From Allobosea vaviloviae (lineage in GTDB: Bacteria; Pseudomonadota; Alphaproteobacteria; Rhizobiales; Beijerinckiaceae): 64,000 nucleotides of DNA. The stretch is taken from positions 248,001-312,000 of the forward strand of contig NZ_LGSZ01000028.1 of NCBI RefSeq assembly GCF_001298265.1. The letters run 5' to 3'. The notes under the pieces are model-generated. The model was given only the letters and a program-made list of their open reading frames with translations. It did no database searches and was not told the DNA's origin. Below, piece by piece: positions 19,606 through 30,211 of the stretch (its first letter is position 1; the number at the start of each line of letters is the position of its first letter). The position numbers and the translations under genes are program-made.

Positions 19606-19735
19606 GGGTATTCTTTGCCTCTGATGCTGCGGCGAAATCTCCGGAAGCCGGCCTTATAGGCGTCGCCTCCACCCCCATGCAAGACGGGCCTGTGACGGAC
19701 GCAGCCGCGCAAGGGCGGGGCGGCTGCGCTGCGCC

Positions 19736-20560
19736 TCAGCCCTGAGCCCAGGGCGGCACGGATTCGGACAGATGCGGGCCGAGCCGCACCGGCCAGACCG
19801 CCTTGGCCAGGCCGGTCGCATCGTCGATCTCGACCGCGACGCCCGACAGCGTGCCCTGGCCTGTGGCGGGTTCGAGCCGCGCGCCCGGGGTCTTCTGCAG
19901 GAAGCGCCTGATCGGCTCCTCCTTCTGCATGCCGAGGATCGAATCATAGTCGCCGCACATGCCGGCGTCGGATTGGTAGGCTGTGCCGCCCGGCAGGATG
20001 CGCGTGTCCGAGGTCGGCACATGGGTATGCGTGCCGACGACGAGGCTGGCGCGACCGTCGAAGAAATGCCCGGCCGCCTGTTTCTCGCTTGTCGCCTCGG
20101 CATGGAAATCGACGATCACGGCATCCGCCACCTCACCCAGCGGGCAGGCCGACAATTCGCGCTCGATCGCGGCGAAGGGATCGTCCAGCGCATCCATGAA
20201 GATGCGCCCCATCACATTGACGACCAGCACGCGCGCGCCGTTGCCCGCCTCGATCACGGCGGCGCCGCGTCCAGGCGTCCCCTTGGGATAATTCGCCGGC
20301 CGCACCAGCCTGTCCTGCCGCTCGATGAAGACGAGCGCCTCGCGCTGGTCCCAGGAATGGTTGCCGAGCGTCACCGCATCGGCGCCAGCAGCCAGAAACT
20401 CGTCGCAGATCGCTTCGGTGATGCCGAAGCCGCCGGCGGCGTTCTCGCCGTTGATGACGACGCAGTCGAGCGCCCAGGCCCGGCGCAGCCCCGGCAGGCG
20501 ATCCTGCACCGCGATCCGGCCGGGACGGCCGACGACATCACCGAGGAAGAGAAAACGCAT
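19736..20560 (-). CDS. ymdB: YmdB-like metallophosphoesterase (TIGR00282)
   Basis: This encodes a 274-residue binuclear-metal phosphoesterase of the YmdB/TIGR00282 group, related to cyclic-nucleotide phosphodiesterases. Metal-site motifs are FLGDVVGRPGR, INGENAAGGFG, LGNHSWDQRE, DFHAEATSEK and VVGTHTHVPTSD. The start at 20560 (MRFLFLGDV) matches the family; an upstream ATG at 20584 adds eight residues. It lies after the 5-FTHF cyclo-ligase gene on the same strand, a common pairing, with a 105-bp repeat in between. Confidence 0.92.
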   Translation of the reverse strand: MRFLFLGDVVGRPGRIAVQDRLPGLRRAWALDCVVINGENAAGGFGITEAICDEFLAAGADAVTLGNHSWDQREALVFIERQDRLVRPANYPKGTPGRGAAVIEAGNGARVLVVNVMGRIFMDALDDPFAAIERELSACPLGEVADAVIVDFHAEATSEKQAAGHFFDGRASLVVGTHTHVPTSDTRILPGGTAYQSDAGMCGDYDSILGMQKEEPIRRFLQKTPGARLEPATGQGTLSGVAVEIDDATGLAKAVWPVRLGPHLSESVPPWAQG

Positions 20561-20669
20561 CTGGGACTGTCCGGAAGGAGGCAAACCCCTCCGTCGCGCG
20601 AATGCAGCGCGGAATCAACCGCAGCACAAAGACGGCGGCGTTTCGCCAACACACATGGAACAAGCGCGC

Positions 20670-20774
20670 GTCATCCCGGGCGCCCGAAGGGAGACCCGGG
20701 ATCCATTCCGGAACCTCTCCGGTCAAGGCTCCGGAATGGATCCCGGATCTCCGCTTCGCTGCGTCCGGGATGAC
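20670..20774. repeat. 105-bp inverted-repeat element, copy B
   Basis: It starts GTCATCCCGGG and ends TCCGGGATGAC, with the inner arms GGGATCCATTCCGGA / TCCGGAATGGATCCC. The length equals copies A and C. It lies between the cyclo-ligase and ymdB-like genes. Confidence 0.9.
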
Positions 20775-20831
20775 GGCATGGATGTCATTGGGCTGCGAGG
20801 CTACCGAGATCGGCATTGCCAGCCAGATCGG

Positions 20832-21416
20832 TCAACCGCAGGCGATCGTCTCGCGCTCGGTCACGATCCAGTCGAGGCGCCGGTCATGCGGCTCGTCGGG
20901 CACGGCGGCGATCTCCTGCGCGGCATAGGCGATGCCGATGCTGACGACGGGGCCGAGTTCGGTGAGCTTGGCATCGTAATGGCCCTTGCCATAGCCGATG
21001 CGGTAGCCGCGCCGGTCGAAGGCCGCCAGCGGCACGATCAGGATCGCAGGCACGACCTCGGGCTGCTCCGGCTGCGGCACCAGCGTGCCGAAGCCGCCGG
21101 GCACGATCGGCTCATAGGGCGCCCAGCGCCGGAACAGCATGCGCTGTCCGACGATCGCCGGCAGGCACAGCGGAATGCCGCGCTCATGCAGGACTTCGAG
21201 GATCGGGCGCGGATCGGCTTCCGACCGCATCGGCCAATAGGCGGAGACGGGGCCTGCGCCGTCATTGAACACCGGCAGCGCCAGCACGCGCTCGGCGATG
21301 AGCGGATCCCATTCCAGGCGGTCGTCGATCTCGATGCGGTCGCGAAGCGCCAGTGCGGCCTCGCGGAGCGCGGTCTTTTTCGGTGCGGCGCTGTCGGAGG
21401 AGGACGGATTGGTCAT
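20832..21416 (-). CDS. 5-formyltetrahydrofolate cyclo-ligase
   Basis: This is a 194-residue enzyme that converts 5-formyl-THF to 5,10-methenyl-THF with ATP. The basic ATP-binding segment (KKTALREAALALRDR) and the signature RRGYRIGYGKGHYDAKL with the folate/phosphate loop are present. In many proteobacteria this gene (ygfA/fau) lies directly downstream of 6S RNA and zapA. The same order zapA-6S-cyclo-ligase is seen here, so read-through from the 6S promoter is likely. Confidence 0.93.
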   Translation of the reverse strand: MTNPSSSDSAAPKKTALREAALALRDRIEIDDRLEWDPLIAERVLALPVFNDGAGPVSAYWPMRSEADPRPILEVLHERGIPLCLPAIVGQRMLFRRWAPYEPIVPGGFGTLVPQPEQPEVVPAILIVPLAAFDRRGYRIGYGKGHYDAKLTELGPVVSIGIAYAAQEIAAVPDEPHDRRLDWIVTERETIACG

Positions 21417-21424
21417 GGGTAAAG

Positions 21425-21590
21425 TGCTGAGCCACCTTGGCCGTGGAGATTTCGATCCCGGGACACCTACTAAAGTAGGTGGGCGCCGTGTGTCCGGGTC
21501 CAGGGACCCGGTCAGGGACAGCTCCCTAGGGAGTCGTATGGGCCCGGGAATACAGTTCTCGCACGCACCAGGCAGCCCAGCAAAATCAAT
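21425..21590 (-). ncRNA. ssrS: 6S RNA
   Basis: Between zapA and the cyclo-ligase, the minus strand can fold into a long, interrupted rod. Recognisable elements are a CGGGCCC...GGGAGCTGTCCC region (21540-21515), GACCGGGTCC/GGACCCGG arms, and the closing GCGCCCACCTAC...GTAGGTGTCCCGGGATCGAA. These match the layout of alphaproteobacterial 6S RNA, which binds sigma70 RNA polymerase and reroutes transcription in stationary phase. The synteny (zapA-ssrS-ygfA) is conserved across proteobacteria. Ends are approximate. Confidence 0.85.
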
Positions 21591-21624
21591 GTAGGGAATG
21601 CGCCGGCAAAGCGCCAGTGCGGTT

Positions 21625-21993
21625 TCACCCCACCGGGCTCGGAATCAGGCTCCGCGCGATACCCTCGATCCGCTCGGCGGCTGCGGCCAGCGCCTCGGCC
21701 GCCCTGTCCTCGACCTCGCCGAGGCGCTGGTCGGCGGCTCCGGCATCGCCCTGGATCGCGGCGAGATCGGCTTCCAACCTGGCGACGCGCCGCTGCAGCT
21801 CGGAGGCCTCGTCGGCGACCATCAGCGCCGCCATGACGTGCAGGCGCATGTCGCCGATCTCGCCGAAGGCCTCGCGCATCTCCTGGATCTTGCCGTCATA
21901 AGCGCGCGCGAGGCTCTCCAGATGCGGCTCCTCGCCCTCCCCGCAGGCCATGCGATAGGCCTTGCCGGCGATGGTGACATTGACTTGCGGCAT
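21625..21993 (-). CDS. zapA: Cell-division protein ZapA
   Basis: ZapA is an FtsZ-bundling protein, 122 residues here. It starts MPQVNVTIAGKAYRMACGEGEEPHLESLA, the ZapA N-terminal domain. A helix with MREAFGEIGDMRLHVMAALMVADE and a C-terminal coiled coil follow. It lies directly upstream of 6S RNA and 12 bp downstream of the DUF4164 gene on the same strand. Confidence 0.93.
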   Translation of the reverse strand: MPQVNVTIAGKAYRMACGEGEEPHLESLARAYDGKIQEMREAFGEIGDMRLHVMAALMVADEASELQRRVARLEADLAAIQGDAGAADQRLGEVEDRAAEALAAAAERIEGIARSLIPSPVG

Positions 21994-22005
21994 GGCGCTC
22001 CCCGC

Positions 22006-22395
22006 TCAACGCTCTCGAAGAACCGGCTCCCGGAGGCCGGCCCCGGCTTCGCCCGGTTCCGAATAGGCTGGTTCAAGCTCGCCCGGCTCGTCGCCATCGC
22101 CAACCTGCGGCTCGCTATCGGGCTGGGCCCGCGCGATCACGGCGCCGATCACGTTCATCGCGCGCTGCAGGCGCTGGTCGACATCGGCGGCGGCGGTCTC
22201 GACATCGCCGAGCCGGGCGGTCGCTCCGTCGAGCTCGGCCGCCAGCCTCGCCCTGTCGTCCTGCATCAAGGCCAATTCCGTTTCCAGATTGGCCCGTCCG
22301 CGCTCGGCATCGACGCGTCGCCGCGCCGCAGCCTCGAGCTGCGCCAGCGCTCCGTCGAGACGCGCCAGGGCATTCTCCAGCATCAGGCTCGCCAC
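22006..22395 (-). CDS. DUF4164-like coiled-coil protein
   Basis: This is a small coiled-coil protein of about 129 residues (LENALARLDGALAQLEAAARRRVDAERGRANLETELALMQDD), ending with an acidic, Pro/Gly-rich tail. It matches the DUF4164 group found beside zapA in Hyphomicrobiales and may work with it in division; this is inferred from position. The frame is open further upstream to a GTG at 22428. AAGGGGGAG lies 6 bp before the GTG at 22395, making that the better start; the ATG at 22383 is another option. Confidence 0.75.
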   Translation of the reverse strand: MASLMLENALARLDGALAQLEAAARRRVDAERGRANLETELALMQDDRARLAAELDGATARLGDVETAAADVDQRLQRAMNVIGAVIARAQPDSEPQVGDGDEPGELEPAYSEPGEAGAGLREPVLRER

Positions 22396-22729
22396 CGTCG
22401 CTCCCCCTTCAGATCGAAGCCGGCTCACACGATTCGGACCCTAGCCCATGTCGTCGAAAAACGGGAATCGGTCGGGACCGATGCCGGCCGATCCCAAGGA
22501 CTTGCACCCGCTTGCTGTATTCGCACTTGCAGCAAAGACGGCGGCGGGGCAAGCGCGCCCCGCAGGGAGAGCAGGCCAGGCGAATTGACTCGAAGCGGAC
22601 CAGCGGCCTAATCGAGCCACCATTCACAGCGATAACCGCGACATCGGAATTCGGACCGCCCCCGGCCTGCCGCCTGCGCAGGATGTGGCCGCGGCCTCGT
22701 CCCCCGCCAGACGGAGACTTGAGACCATC
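22396..22729. other. Intergenic region upstream of tkt
   Basis: This 334-bp gap separates the divergent DUF4164 and transketolase genes and should carry both promoters. I see several short self-complementary runs near 22470-22500 and 22550-22570, but no clear operator, riboswitch or coding frame. Confidence 0.5.
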
Positions 22730-24727
22730 ATGACCACGATCGACCGCGCCCAGCACGACAAGCTCGCCAACGCCATCCGCTCGCTCGCGATGGACGGCGT
22801 CGAGAAGGCGAATTCCGGCCATCCCGGCCTGCCGATGGGCGCCGCCGACGTCGCGACCGTGCTGTTCACCCGCGTCATGACCTATGACGCCGCCGATCCG
22901 CGCTGGCCCGACCGTGACCGCTTCGTGCTCTCGGCCGGCCATGGCTCGATGCTGCTCTACGCCCTGCTCTATCTCACCGGTGTGCCCGGCATGGAGCTCG
23001 ACGACCTCAAGAAGTTCCGCCAGACCGAGTCCAAGACCCCGGGCCATCCCGAGAACTTCATGACCGCCGGCGTCGAGACCACGACCGGCCCGCTCGGCCA
23101 GGGCCTGGCTACCGCCGTCGGCATGGCCATGGCGGAGCGCATGCTCGCAGCGGAGTACGGGAAGAAGATCGTCGACCACCACACCTATGTGCTGGCCTCC
23201 GACGGCGACCTGATGGAGGGCATCAGCCATGAGGCGATCGCGCTCGCCGGCCATCAGAAGCTCAACAAGCTGATCGTCTTCTGGGACGACAACGGCATCT
23301 CGATCGACGGCCCGCTCTCGATCTCCGACAATGTCGACCAGGTCGCGCGCTTCAAGGCGTGCGGCTGGCGCGCCGAGCGCGTCGACGGCCATGACCCCGA
23401 CGCGATCGAGGCCGCGGTCCGCCGTGCCCAGAAGTCGAACAAGCCGACCATGATCGCCTGCAAGACGATCATCGGCTTCGGCGCGCCCAAGAAGCAGGGC
23501 ACCTCCAAGGCCCATGGCGAGGCGCTCGGAGCCGAGGAACTCGCCGCCGCCAAGAAGAATCTCGGCATCACCGGCGGCCCCTTCGAGGTCGCAGCCGACG
23601 TGCTCAAGGCCTGGCGCGGCTACGGCAAGGCGGGCGCCGCCGCCCATGCCGACTGGAAGGGCCGCTACGAGGCGATGTCCGAGCGCAAGCGCGACGAGTT
23701 CGACCGCCGCCAGGTCCATGGCATCCCGGCCAAGCTCGACAAGGCGATCCTCGCCCACAAGAAGGCGCTGATCGCGACGCCGCAGAACGTCGCCACCCGC
23801 AAGGCCTCGGAGCTCGCGCTGGAGGCGATCACGCCGGTCATGCCCGAGCTCGTCATGGGCTCGGCCGACCTGACGCCCTCCAACAACACCCGCACCAAGG
23901 CCGCGCAGGACTTCACGCCCAAGACCCCCAAGGGCCGCTATGTCCGCTACGGCATCCGCGAGCACGGCATGGCCGCCGCGATGAACGGCATCACCCTGCA
24001 TGGCGGCTTCCGCACCGGCGGCGGCACCTTCCTGGTCTTCGCCGATTACGCCCGCCCCTCGATGCGGCTCGCCGCCCTGATGGGCTTACCCGTCGTCTAC
24101 GTCATGACCCACGATTCGATCGGTCTCGGCGAGGACGGCCCGACGCACCAGCCTGTCGAGCAGATCGCCTCCTTGCGCGCCATGCCCAACATGCATGTCT
24201 TCCGCCCGGCCGACACGATCGAGACGGCGGAAGCCTGGCAGTTCGCGCTCGAGAACACCAAGGGGCCGACGGTGCTGGCGCTCTCGCGCCAGAACCTGCC
24301 GCAGCTGCGCACCGACGCCACCGCGACCAACCGCTCGGCCAAGGGCGGCTACGAGCTGCTGCCGGCCGAGGGCGGCAAGGCGGAGGTCTCGCTCTTCGCC
24401 TCGGGCTCCGAGGTCGAGATCGCGGTCGCCGCCCGCAAGCTGCTGGCCGAGAAGGGCGTCAAGGCGCGCGTCGTCTCGGTGCCCTCGCTCGAATTGCTGC
24501 TGGCGCAGGATGAGGCCACGCAAGCCGCCATCATCGGCAGCGCCCCGATCAACGTCGCGGTCGAGGCCGGCGTCCGCTTCGGCTGGGACGCCGTGATCGG
24601 CGAAGACGGCGGCTTCGTCGGCATGCACTCCTTCGGGGCGAGCGGCCCCTACAAGGAGGTCTACAAGCATTTCGGCATCACGCCGGAAGCCGTCGTCGAT
24701 GCCGCGATGAAGCGTCACAACGGCTGA
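22730..24727 (+). CDS. tkt: Transketolase
   Basis: This 665-residue thiamine-diphosphate enzyme transfers two-carbon units between sugar phosphates. It has [14 protein letters not shown], the ThDP/metal site [13 protein letters not shown] with the downstream DDNGISIDG, and the pyrimidine-domain region [14 protein letters not shown]. The C-terminal domain carries [10 protein letters not shown]. The ATG at 22730 precedes [17 protein letters not shown], the family N-terminus. It opens the tkt-gap-pgk-fba series. Confidence 0.97.
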   Translation: MTTIDRAQHDKLANAIRSLAMDGVEKANSGHPGLPMGAADVATVLFTRVMTYDAADPRWPDRDRFVLSAGHGSMLLYALLYLTGVPGMELDDLKKFRQTESKTPGHPENFMTAGVETTTGPLGQGLATAVGMAMAERMLAAEYGKKIVDHHTYVLASDGDLMEGISHEAIALAGHQKLNKLIVFWDDNGISIDGPLSISDNVDQVARFKACGWRAERVDGHDPDAIEAAVRRAQKSNKPTMIACKTIIGFGAPKKQGTSKAHGEALGAEELAAAKKNLGITGGPFEVAADVLKAWRGYGKAGAAAHADWKGRYEAMSERKRDEFDRRQVHGIPAKLDKAILAHKKALIATPQNVATRKASELALEAITPVMPELVMGSADLTPSNNTRTKAAQDFTPKTPKGRYVRYGIREHGMAAAMNGITLHGGFRTGGGTFLVFADYARPSMRLAALMGLPVVYVMTHDSIGLGEDGPTHQPVEQIASLRAMPNMHVFRPADTIETAEAWQFALENTKGPTVLALSRQNLPQLRTDATATNRSAKGGYELLPAEGGKAEVSLFASGSEVEIAVAARKLLAEKGVKARVVSVPSLELLLAQDEATQAAIIGSAPINVAVEAGVRFGWDAVIGEDGGFVGMHSFGASGPYKEVYKHFGITPEAVVDAAMKRHNG

Positions 24728-24731
24728 CACA

Positions 24732-24820
24732 CCGTCATTGCGAGCGCAGCGAAGCAATCCAGGAGACGTAGAGCTCTGCCGCTCTGGATTGCTTCGTCGC
24801 TTCGCTCCTCGCAATGACGG
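24732..24820. repeat. 89-bp palindromic repeat after tkt
   Basis: Ends CCGTCATTGCGAG (24732-24744) and CTCGCAATGACGG (24808-24820) are perfect 13-bp inverted repeats. Inner arms (GAAGCAATCCAG / CTGGATTGCTTC) extend the hairpin. It is a different sequence class from the 105-bp family and begins 5 bp after the tkt stop, so it may also stop transcription. Confidence 0.88.
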
Positions 24821-24908
24821 ATTTTCACTTGCGTTGCGCCACGCTTTGGCCGAATTGCCCGCATGAATGGCGTGCAAGCGCCACAGGCAGGCGAAGGAGA
24901 GGTTTGAG

Positions 24909-25919
<1,011 letters not shown>

Positions 25920-25931
25920 TCCGACACCTTT

Positions 25932-25965
25932 CGAGGCCGCGCCGCTCCGGCGCGGCCTCGTCCCT
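25932..25965 (+). terminator. Terminator hairpin after gap
   Basis: A perfect 12-bp GC-rich stem (25932-25943 with 25949-25960) and 5-base loop begin 13 bp after the gap stop. A pyrimidine-rich tract (TCCCTTCTC) follows. The T run is weak, so partial read-through into the next genes is possible. Confidence 0.65.
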
Positions 25966-25987
25966 TCTCGAATCGAACGGAACGACC

Positions 25988-26446
25988 ATGGCCAAGATCG
26001 AGCCGACCGTCGCATCGACAGCCGACGCATCCCTGCCCACGACGCTCACGCCCGCGCCGACCTACGGCACGCCCTATGTCGTCGGCAGCGCGACGCCTGC
26101 GACCGAGGCCGCGCCAGTCACCGACCCGCGCCAGCTCGACCAGCTCTCCCGCATCGAGGAGAAGGCGGCGCGCATCGAGGAGAAATTCGCCCGCTACGAG
26201 GCCGTGCTGACCCGCGCCGAGGCGTCGCTGGAGCGCAGCGCCCACAAGGTCGATGCGGCCGCCGGCACCATGGACTTCGCCGCCATCCGTGGCGAGATCG
26301 CCGCCCTGCGCGACCGCGTCGATGCGACGCCGCGCGCCGCTACGCTCTTCACCACGGCGATCGTCACTGCGGTTCTCACCGTCGTCCTCACCGTGCTCGT
26401 GCTGCGCTTCGGCGTGCCGGGCCTGATGCCGAGACTGCTGCCGTGA
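25988..26446 (+). CDS. Membrane-anchored coiled-coil protein of unknown function
   Basis: This 152-residue product has a Thr/Ala/Pro-rich N-terminal 55 residues. A coiled coil follows at about 58-110 ([29 protein letters not shown]), and one C-terminal membrane helix lies at about 120-142 ([20 protein letters not shown]). I recognise no family. It overlaps pgk by 4 bp (GTGA), so the two are translated together. Similar small genes between gap and pgk occur in related bacteria. Topology suggests a tail-anchored protein facing the cytoplasm. Confidence 0.72.
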   Translation: MAKIEPTVASTADASLPTTLTPAPTYGTPYVVGSATPATEAAPVTDPRQLDQLSRIEEKAARIEEKFARYEAVLTRAEASLERSAHKVDAAAGTMDFAAIRGEIAALRDRVDATPRAATLFTTAIVTAVLTVVLTVLVLRFGVPGLMPRLLP

Positions 26447-27636
26447 CCGCCTTTAAGACCCTCGACGACGCCGATCTCGCGGGCCGGCGCGCGCTTGTCC
26501 GCGTCGACCTCAACGTCCCCATGGAGGACGGCAAGGTCACCGACACCACCCGCATCGACCGCATCCTGCCGACGATCCGCGAGATGTCGGCCAAGGGCGC
26601 CAAGGTGGTCCTGCTCGCCCATTTCGGCCGTCCGAAGGGCCGCGACGACAAGAACAGCCTGAAGCAGGTCGTGCCGGCACTCGCCCATGCGCTGGGACAG
26701 CCCGTGACCTTCGTGTCCGACTGCATCGGCGAGGACGCCGCCCGGGCCATTGCCGGCGCCAAGAACGGCGAAGTCCTGCTGCTCGAGAACACCCGCTTCC
26801 ATGCCGGTGACGAAAAGAACGACCCGGAATTCGTGAAAGCGCTCGCCGCCAATGGCGACCTCTTCGTCAACGACGCGTTCTCGGCCGCCCACCGCGCCCA
26901 TGCCTCCACAGAAGGCCTCGCCCATGTGCTGCCGGCCTTCGCCGGGCGCACCATGCAGGCGGAGCTGGAGGCGCTCTCGGCCGGCCTCGACCACCCCGCC
27001 CGCCCGGTCATGGCCATCGTCGGCGGCGCCAAGGTCTCGACCAAGCTCGAGCTGCTCGGCAACCTCGTGAAGAAGGTCGACGTCCTCGTCATCGGCGGCG
27101 GCATGGCGAACACTTTCCTCGCCGCGCGCGGCATCGATGTCGGCAAGTCGCTCTGCGAGCACGACCTCGTCGCCACCGCCCGCGAGATCGAGGCGAAGGC
27201 CAAGGCCGCCGGCTGCGAGATCATGCTGCCGGTCGATGCACTGGTCGCCCGCGAGTTCAAGGCCCATCCCGGTCATCGCGTGGTCCAGGTCGGCGAGGTC
27301 GCGCCCGACGAGATGATCCTCGACGCCGGCCCGCTCAGCGTCGCCGAGGTCGTGCTCAAGCTCGATTCGATCAAGACGCTGGTCTGGAACGGGCCCTTTG
27401 GCGCCTTCGAACTGCCGCCCTTCGATACCGCGACCGTCACCGTCGCCAAGGCAGCGGCCAAGCGCGTCAAGGCCGGCACGCTGGTCGCGGTCGCAGGCGG
27501 TGGCGACACCGTCTCGGCCATGAACCACGCCGGCGTGGCCGACGACCTCACCTATGTCTCGACCGCCGGCGGGGCCTTCCTCGAATGGATGGAAGGCAAG
27601 GCCCTGCCGGGCGTCGAGGCGCTGCGGAAGGGCTGA
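26443..27636 (+). CDS. pgk: Phosphoglycerate kinase
   Basis: This is a 397-residue PGK that makes ATP and 3-phosphoglycerate from 1,3-bisphosphoglycerate, or runs the reverse for carbon fixation or gluconeogenesis. Motifs are [60 protein letters not shown] and [10 protein letters not shown]. It uses a GTG start overlapping the upstream coiled-coil gene. Confidence 0.98.
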   Translation: MTAFKTLDDADLAGRRALVRVDLNVPMEDGKVTDTTRIDRILPTIREMSAKGAKVVLLAHFGRPKGRDDKNSLKQVVPALAHALGQPVTFVSDCIGEDAARAIAGAKNGEVLLLENTRFHAGDEKNDPEFVKALAANGDLFVNDAFSAAHRAHASTEGLAHVLPAFAGRTMQAELEALSAGLDHPARPVMAIVGGAKVSTKLELLGNLVKKVDVLVIGGGMANTFLAARGIDVGKSLCEHDLVATAREIEAKAKAAGCEIMLPVDALVAREFKAHPGHRVVQVGEVAPDEMILDAGPLSVAEVVLKLDSIKTLVWNGPFGAFELPPFDTATVTVAKAAAKRVKAGTLVAVAGGGDTVSAMNHAGVADDLTYVSTAGGAFLEWMEGKALPGVEALRKG

Positions 27637-27701
27637 CGGCCCCTGCCTCTTGCGGCCGCGCGTGTTTATGCTATGTTCTCATCGCTTCGGGGAGCGCTGC
27701 G

Positions 27702-27959
27702 ATGACCGAGAACGTGCAGACAGCGATGTTCGAAATCCTGAAGAGAATTCAGGCCGACATGTCATCGCTCCGAACCGACATGAACGCTCGTTTCGAAGGG
27801 TTCGAGAAGCGCTTCGACGAGATGGGTGACCTTGTCCGCAAGCATCGCCGCGACACCGCCGGACTGCTGGTGATGGCTAAGGGCGCCGCCGGACAATTTG
27901 CCGAGGACCTTGCCGCCGTCGAGGAGCGCGTTCGCGTGCTGGAAGCGCGCGGCCTCTGA
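27702..27959 (+). CDS. Small coiled-coil hypothetical protein
   Basis: This 85-residue soluble protein is rich in charged residues. Repeated helical phrases (LKRIQADMSSLRTDMNARFEGFEKRFDEM) suggest a coiled coil, ending with AAVEERVRVLEARGL. No family with a known role is recognised. The ATG at 27702 follows GGGGAGCGCTGCG, an acceptable ribosome site, and similarity to coiled-coil ORFs begins there. It lies between pgk and fba on the same strand. Confidence 0.65.
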   Translation: MTENVQTAMFEILKRIQADMSSLRTDMNARFEGFEKRFDEMGDLVRKHRRDTAGLLVMAKGAAGQFAEDLAAVEERVRVLEARGL

Positions 27960-28049
27960 TTTTAAGCGTTTTCCCCGCTTTCGCTTTACCTTTGACGCAG
28001 TTGGCTTTTAAACGCTCCCCAGATCCATTGCCTCAAGGGGAGTTCCATC

Positions 28050-29132
28050 GTGGCCCGCATCACGCTCCGTCAGTTGCTCGACCATGCCGCCGAAAACGAC
28101 TACGGCGTGCCCGCCTTCAACATCAACAACATGGAGCAGGCCCTGGCGATCATGGCCGCGGCGGACGCCACCGACGCCCCCGTCATCATCCAGGCCTCGC
28201 GCGGCGCCCGCAGCTACGCCAACGACATCATGCTCAAGCACATGATGGACGCGGTCACCGAGATCTATCCGCACATCCCCGTCTGCGTGCATCTCGACCA
28301 TGGCAACGAAGCCGCGACCTGCATGACCGCCATCCAGGCCGGCTTCACCTCGGTGATGATGGACGGCTCGCTGCATGCCGACGGCAAGACACCGGGCGAT
28401 TGGGACTACAATGTCGGCGTCACCAAGCAGGTCGTCGACATGGCCCATCTCGGCGGCATTTCGGTCGAGGGTGAGCTCGGCGTGCTCGGCTCGCTTGAGT
28501 CGGGCGAAGGCGAGAAGGAGGACGGTCACGGCTTCGAGGGCAAGCTCTCCCATGACCAGCTCCTGACCAACCCGGACGAGGCCGTGAAGTTCGTTGCCGA
28601 GACCAAGGTCGATGCGCTCGCCATCGCCATGGGCACCTCGCATGGCGCCTACAAGTTCACCCGCAAGCCCGACGGCGCGATCCTGGCGATGAACGTCATC
28701 GAGGAGATCCACAAGAAGCTGCCGAGCATGCACCTCGTCATGCACGGCTCGTCCAGCGTGCCGCAGGACCTCCAGGACATCATCAATCAGTATGGCGGCA
28801 AGATGCCCCAGACCTGGGGCGTGCCGGTCGAGGAGATCCAGCGCGGCATCAAGCACGGCGTTCGCAAGATCAACATCGACACCGACAACCGCATGGCGAT
28901 GACCGGACAGATCCGCAAGATTCTCTCCGAGCATCCCGGCGAGTTCGACCCGCGCAAATACCTCAAGCCCGCCATGGAGGCGATGACGAAGCTCTGCTCG
29001 CTTCGCCTGCAGGAGTTCAACACCGCCGGCCAGGCCAGCAAGATCAAGCGCGTCGCCACCACCGCCGAGATGGCCAAGCGCTACGCCAAGGGCGAGCTCG
29101 ACCCGACCTTCGGTTCGCCGAAGGCCGCTTGA
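28050..29132 (+). CDS. fba: Class II fructose-bisphosphate aldolase (CbbA type)
   Basis: This is a 360-residue zinc-dependent aldolase that interconverts fructose-1,6-bisphosphate and two triose phosphates. It has the metal and substrate blocks [45 protein letters not shown] and [13 protein letters not shown]. The length and the [14 protein letters not shown]-terminus fit the subtype often called CbbA. No RuBisCO or phosphoribulokinase is present in this window, so a gluconeogenic role is as likely as a Calvin-cycle one. A GTG start is preceded by AAGGGGAG. Confidence 0.96.
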   Translation: MARITLRQLLDHAAENDYGVPAFNINNMEQALAIMAAADATDAPVIIQASRGARSYANDIMLKHMMDAVTEIYPHIPVCVHLDHGNEAATCMTAIQAGFTSVMMDGSLHADGKTPGDWDYNVGVTKQVVDMAHLGGISVEGELGVLGSLESGEGEKEDGHGFEGKLSHDQLLTNPDEAVKFVAETKVDALAIAMGTSHGAYKFTRKPDGAILAMNVIEEIHKKLPSMHLVMHGSSSVPQDLQDIINQYGGKMPQTWGVPVEEIQRGIKHGVRKINIDTDNRMAMTGQIRKILSEHPGEFDPRKYLKPAMEAMTKLCSLRLQEFNTAGQASKIKRVATTAEMAKRYAKGELDPTFGSPKAA

Positions 29133-29193
29133 GCCAGCGTCCGGCGCGGGCGCTGCCCGTCTTCATCCGCGCCGACCGCCTGCGTTGCATCGC

Positions 29194-29517
29194 ATGAGGA
29201 AAGTCCTCTTCGTCTGCAGCCGCAACCGCCTGCGCAGCCCCACGGCCGAGCAGGTATTCTCGACGCGGCGCGGCCTTGAGGTCGCGTCGGCCGGCACCAA
29301 TCACGATGCCGATGTGCCGCTGACGGGCGACCTCGTCGCATGGGCCGACATCGTCTTCGTCATGGAGCGCGTCCACGCGGCCAAGCTGCGGCAGCGCTTC
29401 GGCAAGCACATGAAGTCGACCCGTCTGGTCTGTCTCGACATCCCCGACGACTATGCCTTCATGGATCCCGCTCTCGTGGCGCTGCTCGAGAGCAAGGTCG
29501 CCCGGCATCTGCGCTGA
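29194..29517 (+). CDS. Low-molecular-weight protein-tyrosine-phosphatase-like protein
   Basis: This short (107-residue) phosphatase-fold protein has the P-loop VCSRNRLRSPTAEQ, matching CX5R with Ser/Thr support. DIPDDYAFMDPAL supplies the aspartate region expected from the family's general acid. It is shorter than typical Wzb/Etp enzymes (about 150) and belongs to a compact group. Targets are unknown. The start at 29194 (MRKVLFVCS) is the natural N-terminus. Confidence 0.8.
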   Translation: MRKVLFVCSRNRLRSPTAEQVFSTRRGLEVASAGTNHDADVPLTGDLVAWADIVFVMERVHAAKLRQRFGKHMKSTRLVCLDIPDDYAFMDPALVALLESKVARHLR

Positions 29518-29634
29518 CGCGCAGGCGCGTTTTCGATGGGCTCGCCATCGAAGCTCCGCTGACCGGTCATGCCCACCGACATATGGCCTGATCCTTGCGT
29601 CGATCGCGCATCTCGCCTCGACCCGGACGCCGCC

Positions 29635-30090
29635 ATGAAGCTCATCGCATCTGCCCTCACCGTCGCTGCTCTGATGGCGCCGACAGCTCCCGTCATGGCG
29701 CGTGAGTTCATCCCGCTGCCACCCGAACAGGCGGGCCGCAGCTATTCGCCCGGCGTCGTGACAAAGGGCGGCAAGACGATCTGGCTCGCGGGCGTGACCA
29801 CGCTCGCCGACGAGCAGGGCAAGTCGCTGGCCGGCGATGTCGAGGGCCAGATCCGCTTCATCTTCCGCGAGATCGAGCGCACGCTCGCCAAGCAAGGCGG
29901 CAAGCTCTCGGACATCGTGACGATGACGGTCTATCTCACGGATGCGCGCTTCCGTGACCAGCTCTCCAAGGTCCGCAACGAGCTCTTCGCGAAGAACCCG
30001 CCTGCCAGCGCCCAGATCACCATCTCGGCGCTGGCGGTGCCGGGCTTCCTCGTCGAGGTCCAGGCCGTCGCCGTCGTCGGCGACGAATAG
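29635..30090 (+). CDS. Exported RidA-family protein
   Basis: This 151-residue protein has a signal peptide (LIASALTVAALMAPTAPVMA) followed by a RidA/YjgF domain: YSPGVVTKGGKTIWLAGVTT, FREIERTLAKQGGKLSDIVTMTVYLTD and PPASAQITISALAVPGFLVEVQAVAV. RidA enzymes hydrolyse reactive enamines/imines. The usual catalytic Arg after the SxR/TxV region is not obvious here (ASAQITISAL), so activity is uncertain. The ATG at 29635 starts the signal peptide; an upstream in-frame ATG gives an unlike leader. Confidence 0.8.
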   Translation: MKLIASALTVAALMAPTAPVMAREFIPLPPEQAGRSYSPGVVTKGGKTIWLAGVTTLADEQGKSLAGDVEGQIRFIFREIERTLAKQGGKLSDIVTMTVYLTDARFRDQLSKVRNELFAKNPPASAQITISALAVPGFLVEVQAVAVVGDE

Positions 30091-30211
30091 CCTGCTATCC
30101 CGGAAGCGCGGACGTTCCGCTTCCGCCTTCCATCCGGCAACGATTTCTGGTTGAAGACGCTCCCAGCCGGGGCGCATCGAAGCGGTCTGGCGTCTTCGCA
30201 GCAGATGGCCG

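Noticed and set aside
27661..27701. LexA-type box (GTTC-N7-GTTC) before the small coiled-coil gene
   Set aside because: Only the first half (GTTC) is present; the second half reads TTCG at the wrong position.
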